The notes under the pieces were generated by a model, which had not been told where the DNA came from, ran no database searches, and saw only the letters and a list, made by a program, of their open reading frames with translations. Shown one piece after another: positions 9,516-17,309 of a stretch of DNA of 64,000 nucleotides; position 1 is the stretch's first letter, and each line of letters starts with the position of its first letter. Origin of the DNA: an uncultured Bacilli bacterium (lineage in GTDB: Bacteria; Bacillota_I; Bacilli_A; ML615J-28; CAG-313); assembly GCA_934133195.1 (NCBI GenBank), contig CAKPAZ010000004.1, forward strand, positions 1 through 64,000, written 5' to 3'. The position numbers and the translations under genes are program-made.

Positions 9516-9610
9516 TGCATTTCATTATGATGAATCTTAGTTCCGGATTAAAAAATCGAGATGACGAAACTAAGTCAAGATTAAATCTTGTGCTACTCCC
9601 CTTAAGAGTA
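9509..9610 (-). promoter_or_regulatory. yybP-ykoY family riboswitch (Mn2+ sensor)
   Basis: The minus-strand leader carries the family's conserved elements: AAGGGGAGTAGC at the 5' side (9594-9605), an internal stem, a TTTCGTCATCTCG segment, the matching CTAAGATTCATCAT segment, and GAAATGCAAGACCTT at the 3' side closing P1. The two facing loop segments form the Mn2+ pocket in solved members of the family. It lies about 50 nt upstream of the ATPase start with a terminator in between, so it is an ON switch for metal export. Confidence 0.88.
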
Positions 9611-9666
9611 CTTACCACTAGTTACTTTCATGCAATAAATAGTGGTACGAATAATAGTTTGAATAA

Positions 9667-9740
9667 TGGAGGCTCCGGCCGGATTTGAACCGGCGATCAG
9701 GGTGTTGCAGACCCACGCCTTACCGCTTGGCTACAGAGCC
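9667..9740 (-). tRNA. tRNA-Cys (GCA)
   Basis: A complete cloverleaf of 74 nt including an encoded CCA. The anticodon loop reads CTGCAAC with GCA, the T arm has GGTTCAAATCC, and the acceptor pairs GGCTCTG with CGGAGCC. No terminator is visible between it and the riboswitch about 60 nt downstream. Confidence 0.95.
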
Positions 9741-9753
9741 ATTAGACCTAAAT

Positions 9754-9782
9754 ATTATACATTATTTTGCACATTCAGTCAA
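9754..9782 (-). promoter_or_regulatory. Promoter for tRNA-Cys
   Basis: On the minus strand TTGACT and TATAAT are separated by exactly 17 nt, and the -10 ends 13 nt before the mature tRNA 5' end. Confidence 0.8.
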
Positions 9783-9886
9783 GTAAAATGTTATTATAAT
9801 TCACAATTTACCAAAATAGAACTTCGCTATCTTCTTGCAAAAATATCATTTCTATGATAATATATTATAAAGAAATGGAGAAAAGT

Positions 9887-12223
9887 ATGAAAAAAAGATC
9901 TTTACTAATAATTATTACTTTATTAATCACCCTATTATATTCAGGATGTAACCAAAATAAAGCAGATTTTGAAAAAATATTTCAAGAAAGTGAAAATTTA
10001 ATTGAAATTCCAAGTGTTATTGATGGAAACATCACTTTACCAACAACCCTTTCAAATGGTGTAACTATCACATGGACTTCATCTTACCCTTCCGCCCTTA
10101 CTAGTGATGGTAAGGTAAGCTTTGGTAAAAATGATGTAGAAGTAACGCTTACCGCCCAACTTTCTTATAATCAAGAAATAAGAGTTAAAGAATATCAAGT
10201 TACGGTTAATTCTTTTTCCAAACACTATGAAAAACTTATAAACCAAGTACTAACTGATGCGAATCTTCCGGAAGTAATCGATCAAAACCTAATGCTTCCA
10301 AGTAGTTTTAGTGATCTAAATATTACTTGGTACTTAAATAATGAAGAATTAAAAGATGGAATAATTGAAATTACAAAAACCAGTGAAGATCAAACTCTTG
10401 ATGTTTTAGGTATCTTTACAGATGGTGTTAATGTAATCCAAAAACATTTAACCTTTAAAGTTAAAAAACTTGAAATCTATGATTATTTAACTATTGTTAA
10501 AGAAGAAGTAAAAACAAAACTAGAAAGCTTAAAGTTTAATGAACTTCCATCTACTTTATATGATATCATGATAACATATAGTTATACTCCAGATACTATA
10601 ATTAATAGTGATGGCTCTATCAACTATCAAGATGAAGAAGTTGAACTTAATGTCATGGTTTCATACAAATACCTTGATAAAGTTCTTTCTAATGAAGAAA
10701 TTAAAGTCATAATTCCTAAAAAGACTAATGAAATGTATTTAGATGAAGCAATCAATAACTTAACTTTACCAGCGGAAACCTCTACTAATATAACACTTCC
10801 TATGATGATAAATAATGTTTCTATTACTTGGAAGAGTAATACCCCAAGTATCATCACAAATGAAGGTATTATCACAAGAAAAGAACGTGATGGTAAATGC
10901 AAACTAACCGCGACTTTCTCATATCTTGGTACTACCAAAACTAAACAATATGAAATCAAGATTTTAAGATATACAGATAGTGAATTAATCGATTTAGCGA
11001 TTAAATTATTGGAAATGCCAACTATTGTTAGTACCAATATTGAGCTTCCTGCATATATTGAATATGATGTCTATGTTGAATGGACATCAAGTGATGAATC
11101 AATCATGACAAATACTGGTGAAATTACTTTAAGAGATACTGATCAAACTGTAACTCTAACTGCGATTTTCACCTTAGGAGGAGCAACCAAAATGGAAAAC
11201 TACATAATTAAAATTCCGGCTCGCCCTGACATTACCAAGGGTAAGCCACACCAAAGACTAATGTATGCGAAAGACTATGAAACAGAAAACATGAATAATG
11301 TAGAAGTAAAAGAAGAACGCTTAGTCTTAAAAGATGGTATGGTTGAAGGATACTATGAATCTAAAGAAATTGAAACTATCGATTTTAGTGGTCTTGTTGC
11401 ATCATGGGCTGCAACTTCAAGTACTACTGCGACCGTTGAATTAATGGTAAAAGTTAAGGTAAACAATGTATGGAGTGATTACATCACCTACCATCCTTGG
11501 GGCTTTGGCTTAAATAATGCTTGTTACGACCAAAAGAAAAGTTTAATCCGCCTTGATGAAGATGAAGTATCAACAATCGGAGGAAATGGTAACGCTGTAA
11601 TGTTTAAGGTCATCTTAAGAAGAACTGCTTCAAGTGATGCATCCCCTAAACTTACCCTTGTATCATTTGCTTTAAAGAATGCCTCATACGCATATCCAGT
11701 TGATATTACCAACCTTCCAAAAGAGGTAATCTATGATGTTCCTCGTTTAAATCAAAACGTGGTACCAACCATTGGTAACATCATTTGTAGTGCAACCACT
11801 TCAACCATGTTACTAAAATATAAAGGGGAAAACTTCTCACAATATGATGAGTATGAACATCGATATATTGCGGGGAAAGTAAAAGAAAACAATACGGGAA
11901 TTTACGGAAACTGGGTTTACAACACCGTTTTAATGAGTTCCTTTGGCTATACATCATATGTCGCAAGAATGTATTCAATTGAAGAATTGATGTATCATCT
12001 CGCAAACGTTGGTCCTGTAGGCTTAAGTGTTAAAGGACAAATGACATCAAGTGAAAAGAGTTACTATACCAATGGTCACTTAATTGTTGGTATTGGTTAT
12101 AAATACATTGATGGTACTTTATACATCTTATGTAATGACCCTAATGTTCCAAATGTATACTGTGAATATAGTTATACTGTAATTAAAAATACATGGCGTA
12201 ACGTAAGTTATGTAATTGAATAA
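9887..12223 (+). CDS. Lipoprotein with bacterial Ig-like repeats and C39-like cysteine peptidase domain
   Basis: A 778-residue surface lipoprotein. Lipobox LYSGC is followed by four to five degenerate Ig-like repeats of about 80 residues (recurring pattern: LP, ITWTSS, T..G, VTLTA, Y.V, about 30-450), a linker, a beta domain (about 480-600) and a C-terminal papain-like C39_2 domain with candidate Cys634, His731 and Asp751. The family cleaves peptides or serves as a surface-bound hydrolase; the substrate is unknown. ATG 9887 is preferred over 9854 because GGAG is 6 nt upstream and it begins MKKRS directly before the hydrophobic signal. Confidence 0.82.
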   Translation: MKKRSLLIIITLLITLLYSGCNQNKADFEKIFQESENLIEIPSVIDGNITLPTTLSNGVTITWTSSYPSALTSDGKVSFGKNDVEVTLTAQLSYNQEIRVKEYQVTVNSFSKHYEKLINQVLTDANLPEVIDQNLMLPSSFSDLNITWYLNNEELKDGIIEITKTSEDQTLDVLGIFTDGVNVIQKHLTFKVKKLEIYDYLTIVKEEVKTKLESLKFNELPSTLYDIMITYSYTPDTIINSDGSINYQDEEVELNVMVSYKYLDKVLSNEEIKVIIPKKTNEMYLDEAINNLTLPAETSTNITLPMMINNVSITWKSNTPSIITNEGIITRKERDGKCKLTATFSYLGTTKTKQYEIKILRYTDSELIDLAIKLLEMPTIVSTNIELPAYIEYDVYVEWTSSDESIMTNTGEITLRDTDQTVTLTAIFTLGGATKMENYIIKIPARPDITKGKPHQRLMYAKDYETENMNNVEVKEERLVLKDGMVEGYYESKEIETIDFSGLVASWAATSSTTATVELMVKVKVNNVWSDYITYHPWGFGLNNACYDQKKSLIRLDEDEVSTIGGNGNAVMFKVILRRTASSDASPKLTLVSFALKNASYAYPVDITNLPKEVIYDVPRLNQNVVPTIGNIICSATTSTMLLKYKGENFSQYDEYEHRYIAGKVKENNTGIYGNWVYNTVLMSSFGYTSYVARMYSIEELMYHLANVGPVGLSVKGQMTSSEKSYYTNGHLIVGIGYKYIDGTLYILCNDPNVPNVYCEYSYTVIKNTWRNVSYVIE

Positions 12224-12231
12224 GAGTGATT

Positions 12232-12259
12232 AAAGGAGTTTTAAAAAACTCCTTTTTTT
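12232..12259 (+). terminator. Intrinsic terminator
   Basis: AAAGGAGTTT pairs with AAACTCCTTT, followed by a T-run, 8 nt after the lipoprotein stop codon. Confidence 0.85.
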
Positions 12260-12413
12260 AATAAACATGAAAAAATCACTTATTTCGTTACTCTCTTTCC
12301 TTATATTATAATGTAAAACAAAACAATAAAAATACTGAGAACGTTTTAGTTAGTAAATTAACATTAATTAATTATTTCATATGTTATAATTTAAGGGTAT
12401 TTTATGAGGTGAC

Positions 12414-13643
12414 ATGATGAAAAATAAAGGAATTTGTCTAGTTGGTCAGTCAGGTGGCCCAACAGCGGTAATTAATGCTAGTTTACTTGGATTAGTTCAA
12501 GAAGCGTTTAAATCAAATGAATATGATGGCGTTTTTGGAGCTATAAACGGGATTGAAGGAATCTTAAATGAAAACTTTTTAGATTTTTCTTTATATAAAA
12601 AAGAAGAACTAGAACTTTTAAAACATACACCATCATCAGCTTTAGGCTCAGTAAGATTTAAGATGCCAAATGATCTAAATGATCAAGTATATGGAAAAAT
12701 TAAAGAAATCTTTATTAAACATAATGTTAAAAGCTTTTTCTATATTGGTGGTAATGACTCCATGGATACATGCAATAAACTTGCAAAATACTTCATTAAA
12801 GAAAACTTTCCATGTACCGTCATTGGCATTCCTAAAACGATTGACAATGATATGGTTTTAATCGATCATACGCCAGGGTTTGCGAGCGCCGCTCGTTTTA
12901 TCGCAACTTCCCTTTCAGAAATCTACTTAGATACTTCATGTTATAGAGTTGGAAGAGTAACCTTTGTTGAAATCATGGGAAGAGACAGCGGTTGGTTGAC
13001 AGCATCAGCTGCTCTTGCTTCACACATGGGGATGGGACCAGACTTAATCTATGTTCCTGAAGTCCCTTTTAACCTAGATAAATTCTTAAAAGATGTTAAA
13101 ACCATCTATGACCAAAAGAAGAAAGTACTGGTTGCGGTATCAGAAGGAATCAAAGATGAAAATGGTACTTACTTCCTTCAAAAAAGACTATACAACCAAA
13201 ATGATGATTTTGGCCACTTACAACTAGGTGGAGTTGGAATGGTCCTTGCAGAAATCGTCAACAAAGAACTTAATCTTCCGGTAAGATCCGTTGAACTTAA
13301 CATTTTACAACGCTCTGCTGCTCACCTCTTATCAAAAGTTGACATCGAAGAAGCTATGAAATGTGGCAGAGAAGGCATCAAAATGGCCATTCAAGGTAAA
13401 ACCGGAGTTATGGTATGTATGGAAAGAACCTCCAACAATCCATATACCATTAAATACTACCCAGTGAACCTTAATGATGTAGCTAACTACATAAAAGAAG
13501 TACCTCTTAAATATATCAATGAAGACCATAACTACATCACTAAAGAATACTTAGATTACTTACTACCTCTAATTGAAGGTGATGTCTTAATGCCAATGAA
13601 ACATGGACTTCCTATATACTTTAAAATTAAACCCAATAAATAA
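12414..13643 (+). CDS. Diphosphate-dependent 6-phosphofructokinase type enzyme
   Basis: A 409-residue phosphofructokinase that phosphorylates fructose 6-phosphate in glycolysis. The signature GGND (112-115) has Asp where ATP-dependent enzymes have Gly, and PKTIDND (140-146) has Lys where they have Gly. Both changes are the accepted marks of PPi-dependent enzymes. MGRDSGW (188-194) is the substrate-binding motif. Use of PPi makes the step reversible and saves ATP, common in anaerobes. The donor is inferred from these residues. Two ATGs (12414, 12417) follow GAGGTG; the second has slightly better spacing. Confidence 0.88.
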   Translation: MMKNKGICLVGQSGGPTAVINASLLGLVQEAFKSNEYDGVFGAINGIEGILNENFLDFSLYKKEELELLKHTPSSALGSVRFKMPNDLNDQVYGKIKEIFIKHNVKSFFYIGGNDSMDTCNKLAKYFIKENFPCTVIGIPKTIDNDMVLIDHTPGFASAARFIATSLSEIYLDTSCYRVGRVTFVEIMGRDSGWLTASAALASHMGMGPDLIYVPEVPFNLDKFLKDVKTIYDQKKKVLVAVSEGIKDENGTYFLQKRLYNQNDDFGHLQLGGVGMVLAEIVNKELNLPVRSVELNILQRSAAHLLSKVDIEEAMKCGREGIKMAIQGKTGVMVCMERTSNNPYTIKYYPVNLNDVANYIKEVPLKYINEDHNYITKEYLDYLLPLIEGDVLMPMKHGLPIYFKIKPNK

Positions 13644-13688
13644 TAACAATATTTTAATCCAATCAAAAACTCAAACTATGCAAACTTC

Positions 13689-13717
13689 TTGCAAAAACAT
13701 GAAGTTTAGTATATAAT
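13689..13717 (+). promoter_or_regulatory. Promoter for tRNA-Lys
   Basis: TTGCAA and TATAAT separated by 17 nt, ending 15 nt before the tRNA. Confidence 0.75.
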
Positions 13718-13732
13718 ATATGAGTCTTTGAT

Positions 13733-13808
13733 GCACCCTTAGCTCAGTTGGTAGAGCAACTGACTCTTAATCAGTGGGTCCAGGGTTCGAGTCCCTGAGG
13801 GTGTACCA
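13733..13808 (+). tRNA. tRNA-Lys (CTT)
   Basis: A 76-nt cloverleaf with encoded CCA. The anticodon stem ACTGA/TCAGT encloses CTCTTAA with anticodon CTT; the T arm has GGTTCGAGTCC. The acceptor starts with a G-U pair. The AT-rich accessory island begins just downstream. Confidence 0.95.
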
Positions 13809-13821
13809 TTTTTGAGATAAT

Positions 13822-13853
13822 AGGTCTGATACAAATTGTGTCAGACCTTTTTT
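13822..13853 (+). terminator. Terminator after tRNA-Lys
   Basis: AGGTCTGA and TCAGACCT arms with an inner imperfect stem, followed by six T. Confidence 0.85.
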
Positions 13854-14011
13854 CTTTGCAGATAGGAATTTTTATCCTTTCCGCCAGCAAGTTCCATAGT
13901 CTTGTATAAGTGTCAAACACATTTTGCAAGATTTTTTTCTATATATTACTATGTAACAAATTATATTTTAATAAAATCTCACTTTAGTTTCGGCATTGTT
14001 CCGCAATTTAT

Positions 14012-14040
14012 TTGTAATTTTCTAAAAAAAATGCTATAAT
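14012..14040 (+). promoter_or_regulatory. Promoter at the start of the accessory island
   Basis: TTGTAA and TATAAT separated by 17 nt. It would give a leader of about 170 nt before the DUF4238-like gene. The stretch 13854-14011 shows nothing else. Confidence 0.55.
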
Positions 14041-14131
14041 CTTTAAAATACTTTAACAATTTGTGGTTGTGTCTACTAAATTATTATGTTTATAGATTAA
14101 TTGATTCAAGAAATGTTCAAAGGCAACTTAG

Positions 14132-14209
14132 AAATCTTTAGAAGAAAAAATAAAAAACCTAGACAAGGCTCAAAGAGAGAAATTAGCTAGGATGATTGAT
14201 AAACTATAA
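14132..14209 (+). pseudogene. Possible C-terminal remnant of a small regulator
   Basis: A startless 25-codon frame encodes an amphipathic helix ending LDKAQREKLARMIDKL, typical of the end of small Xre-type regulators. The N-terminal part is not visible. It lies in the leader of the next gene. Too short to be sure. Confidence 0.25.
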
Positions 14210-14223
14210 AAGGCGGTGATACT

Positions 14224-15027
14224 ATGTCTGTAAATTCACATATTATTAATTCAAAATTTATAATGAAACAATTCAAAATTAGTTCTATAGATGGTCAGGT
14301 TCATACCTTAGATATGACAAATCTTAAACTTTCTAGAAAAGGACCTGGTGAATTAGGAACGGAAGAAGGATATTATGATGACGAAACAGAAAAATACTTA
14401 TCTGATTTATATGAAGGTCCTTTATCGAAGCTTTTAGAGAGCCTTATTGACAATCCAGACTATGATCTTAGTCAGGATGATTGCAATTTAATCGGGGATT
14501 TTCTTGTTGCTTTGTATGCTAGAGATCCTGATATATTACCGAAAACATATGAAAAAACAGTTATTGCTAAAGGACTAAATATTTCAATTAATGCATCCGA
14601 GTTAGTTAGAATTTGTAAAAGAACAAATTTAAGGAAAGAATTTTTCGATGACCATTTTCCAATGATTCTTATCAATAATTCTTCAGTAGATTTTATTTCA
14701 TCTGTTTATGGATGTTCTGTTACTATAAACAAAAATTCAGGTCAATTATGTTGGTATTTCCCTTTAACTCCAAGATTAGCTATACATTTTATTGATAATT
14801 CAGACTGGGAGAAGAATTTTAACAAAGTAACTCATGGTGAGATTAATGAAGACCAAGTAAAATGTGTAGAGCACTTTAACGATCAAATGGCAGATTATGT
14901 TGATTTAAAAGTAAATGATGCAATAGATGATTCTCATGATATTTACTATTTGTTTTCAAATAAAGAAGATGAACTTAAAAGAATTAAAAATCGAATAAAA
15001 GCTGAAAGAAAAACTAAGGGTACATAA
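14224..15027 (+). CDS. DUF4238-like protein
   Basis: A 267-residue soluble protein. The N-terminal segment (NSKFIMKQFKI...VHTLDM), the GYYDDETEKYLSDLYEGPLS segment at about 55-75 and the helical LIGDFLVALYARDPD segment resemble DUF4238 proteins, which occur in mobile and defence regions and whose function is unknown. The His that normally starts the first motif is not visible, so this member is diverged. AGGCGGTGAT precedes the ATG. It stands alone between the island promoter and the satD promoter. Confidence 0.55.
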   Translation: MSVNSHIINSKFIMKQFKISSIDGQVHTLDMTNLKLSRKGPGELGTEEGYYDDETEKYLSDLYEGPLSKLLESLIDNPDYDLSQDDCNLIGDFLVALYARDPDILPKTYEKTVIAKGLNISINASELVRICKRTNLRKEFFDDHFPMILINNSSVDFISSVYGCSVTINKNSGQLCWYFPLTPRLAIHFIDNSDWEKNFNKVTHGEINEDQVKCVEHFNDQMADYVDLKVNDAIDDSHDIYYLFSNKEDELKRIKNRIKAERKTKGT

Positions 15028-15176
15028 TTCTATCAAAATAGGTAATCTCATACATTTTAATTATAACACACTATATGTTTATAGAACGTCTTTTTTTATA
15101 CTGATATCAATTATGAGTAGTTGATCTAATAATCTACTTTTTTTGTTAGAATGCAATTAAAAATGGTTGCAAATTA

Positions 15177-15224
15177 AAAATGCAACTTATTTTGGTTGCA
15201 TTTTATTATTTGATATGATATAAT
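15177..15224 (+). promoter_or_regulatory. Promoter with overlapping inverted-repeat operator for the SatD-like gene
   Basis: TTGCAT (15196-15201) and TATAAT (15219-15224) are 17 nt apart. The -35 lies in the right arm of a perfect 10-bp inverted repeat, AAAATGCAAC (15177-15186) and GTTGCATTTT (15195-15204). More TGCAA/TTGCA half-sites lie just upstream. A repressor bound here would block the -35; the downstream protein has its own HTH. The predicted RNA start is only about 10 nt before the ATG. Confidence 0.65.
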
Positions 15225-15241
15225 AACCATGAGGTGATATT

Positions 15242-16069
15242 ATGAATACTAATTATGCCGCAATAATTATGGATGTAATACAATCTAGAAAATACGATGA
15301 ACAAGAAAGATTTAATATCCAAGAAAAATTATATAAAATAATTAAATTTATTAATAATTGTTATAAAAATGAAATAGTTAAAGATTATGATTTTTCAGCA
15401 GGTGATTCTATCCAAGCCTTATTTAATAATGTAAGTGATGCTTTTAGTAGTTATTGTTTAATCAAAACTTTATTTTATCCATATAAAATTAGATGTGGTA
15501 TCGGTTATGGACCCCTTAATCAAAAAATATTAGATGTAAATTATAACAACACTAACATGTTAGATGGAGAAGCATATCACTATGCAATATCAGCTTTAAA
15601 TGATTGTAAAGAAAAGAAATATAATTTTTTATTATATTCAAATAAAAATGAAAGTGATAATTTAGTTAATCAAATAATGAGTACAGTTGAAATCTTTACT
15701 TCAGAACATTCAACTAAACAAGCAGATGTTTTTGAACTATTTAACTTATTATATCCTTTAGAAAATAAAAATTCATTTAAAATAATTGATGAAAATATAG
15801 ATTTTATCATTACAATGATAAAACAAAATATTCAATCTTATGAATTAGATGATTTAACACTGGTTAAACACGTATTATTAGATGATTTTAAGAATGATGC
15901 CAATACATCTAATTTTCCCACAAGAATAAATTCAATCTGTGCCCAGTTATTAAATGTAAGTAGACAAAACATTGAAAAGATAAGAACTGTAGGCTTTTTT
16001 GATAAAATTAGAATACTAGAAAAATTAGTATTGGATTATATGAGAAATGAATATAAGGAGAGAGAATAG
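15242..16069 (+). CDS. SatD family protein, nucleotide-cyclase-like fold plus HTH
   Basis: A 275-residue soluble protein. The N-terminal 130 residues follow the class III cyclase pattern: Asp11 in IIMDVIQSR, Asp55 in AGDSIQALF, then IRCGIGYGPL (83-92) and DGEAYHYA. In cyclases the two Asp bind metal. The C-terminal part (about 195-275) looks like a helix-turn-helix (LLNVSRQNIEKIR). SatD proteins have no settled function; the cyclase comparison is from motif reading and catalytic activity is not implied. GAGGTGAT precedes the ATG, and the next gene starts on the base after this stop codon. Confidence 0.72.
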   Translation: MNTNYAAIIMDVIQSRKYDEQERFNIQEKLYKIIKFINNCYKNEIVKDYDFSAGDSIQALFNNVSDAFSSYCLIKTLFYPYKIRCGIGYGPLNQKILDVNYNNTNMLDGEAYHYAISALNDCKEKKYNFLLYSNKNESDNLVNQIMSTVEIFTSEHSTKQADVFELFNLLYPLENKNSFKIIDENIDFIITMIKQNIQSYELDDLTLVKHVLLDDFKNDANTSNFPTRINSICAQLLNVSRQNIEKIRTVGFFDKIRILEKLVLDYMRNEYKERE

Positions 16070-16798
16070 ATGACAGTATTTAAATTATTATTGATTGCTC
16101 ACTTGTTTGGTGATTATTATTTCCAACCAACTTGCTTAGTTGAGAAAAAGAAGAATAGTATAAAAGAATTAATTATTCATGTTTTGATTTATACTTTATT
16201 TATTTTTCTAGTATTATTACTATTTGGTAATGTATGGGAGATTATAATTTGGTCAGTTATTGTGTTTGCAACACACTTTTTGATTGATTACATTAGAGTT
16301 AAATTAACAAAGAAATATAATGAATGTGTTTCATTTTGGAGTTTTATTGTTGATCAAATACTACATATAGCTATAATCTTTATAATTTCATTAATTATTA
16401 AAGATGATTTGAATTCTATTGGAAGTGCTATTCACAATATTTCGTTTTTTAAAGATATTAATTTTAATAAAGTTATTACTTACTCTTTAGCATTTCTAAT
16501 CATCTTAGCACCTGCGTCAGTATTTATCAAACATCTTTTTAATTATGTTTTCAATAAAAAAGGAATATGTGAAAATGTTGATTCCGATAATGTGGGATCA
16601 CTAATTGGTTGGCTTGAAAGAGTAGTAATCTTACTACTTGGTATTCTTGGCATGTATGGCTCAATTGCTTTAGTTTTAACTGCGAAGTCTCTCGCAAGAT
16701 TTAAACAGTTGGAAAATAAAGAGTTTGCTGAGAAATATTTAGTGGGTACCTTAATAAGTTTAGTAATTGCCTTATTAACACTACTAATCATCAAATAA
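16070..16798 (+). CDS. DUF3307 family multi-helix membrane protein
   Basis: A 242-residue membrane protein with about six hydrophobic helices. The start LLIAHLFGDYYFQP and the HFLIDYIRVKL segment, with conserved His/Asp residues inside helices, are DUF3307 hallmarks. The pairing of SatD with DUF3307 recurs in several bacteria. The two genes abut without a gap, so they are translationally coupled. The role is unknown; in this setting it could be the membrane effector of the SatD sensor. Confidence 0.72.
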   Translation: MTVFKLLLIAHLFGDYYFQPTCLVEKKKNSIKELIIHVLIYTLFIFLVLLLFGNVWEIIIWSVIVFATHFLIDYIRVKLTKKYNECVSFWSFIVDQILHIAIIFIISLIIKDDLNSIGSAIHNISFFKDINFNKVITYSLAFLIILAPASVFIKHLFNYVFNKKGICENVDSDNVGSLIGWLERVVILLLGILGMYGSIALVLTAKSLARFKQLENKEFAEKYLVGTLISLVIALLTLLIIK

Positions 16799-17309
16799 GA
16801 TCTTAACATATAGATGGGAGATGAATAAATGATATAAAAGTTATATATGAAACTATAATTAATAATTTTATTCGCGTAAGATAAAATGTTCAAATTCAAT
16901 AAATCTATATATTTTCATATAAAATAATAATATTAAATGCCTGTGTTTTACCAATGATTATAATTTTGGATATTTCCACATAATTAATTTAAATTTATAA
17001 GAAATGAAAAATACGATGAATATTTTGTTTTAATTTTATTACCAAGACAGATATGTCATTACAACTGTTGTATTAACTTGTAGTAAAAAAGTAATTTTAA
17101 AATTGTTAAAAAATAATTATTAAACAGCTTTTTAAATAAGTAATATTATAAGTAAGTTTACAAGAAATATTTAATAATTAATAGAACATTAAGAAAAAAA
17201 GATTTGATTGAAATAATAGGATCTAATAAAATTGGTTATTGAAAAGTTAAAGACGTTAAAAATAAACTAACACAATTAATAAAATAAGAAAAATAAGTAG
17301 GAGAAACAT
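16799..17309 (+). other. Gene-free AT-rich gap
   Basis: About 500 bp without a supportable gene. A short startless frame near 17190-17242 reads KKDLIEIIGSNKIGY before a stop and could be a gene fragment, but it is too short to assign. No tRNA, terminator or repeat is evident. Confidence 0.4.

Noticed and set aside
9666..9857. Open frame of 63 codons on the plus strand
   Set aside because: It is the complement of tRNA-Cys plus promoter sequence.
13733..13808. tRNA-Lys as a proven attachment site
   Set aside because: No second copy of its 3' end was found near 38 kb, and the only recombinase belongs to the hsdS locus. The island border remains a suggestion.
17190..17286. Short frames such as KKDLIEIIGSNKIGY as a gene
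   Set aside because: Too short, no start and no family match.
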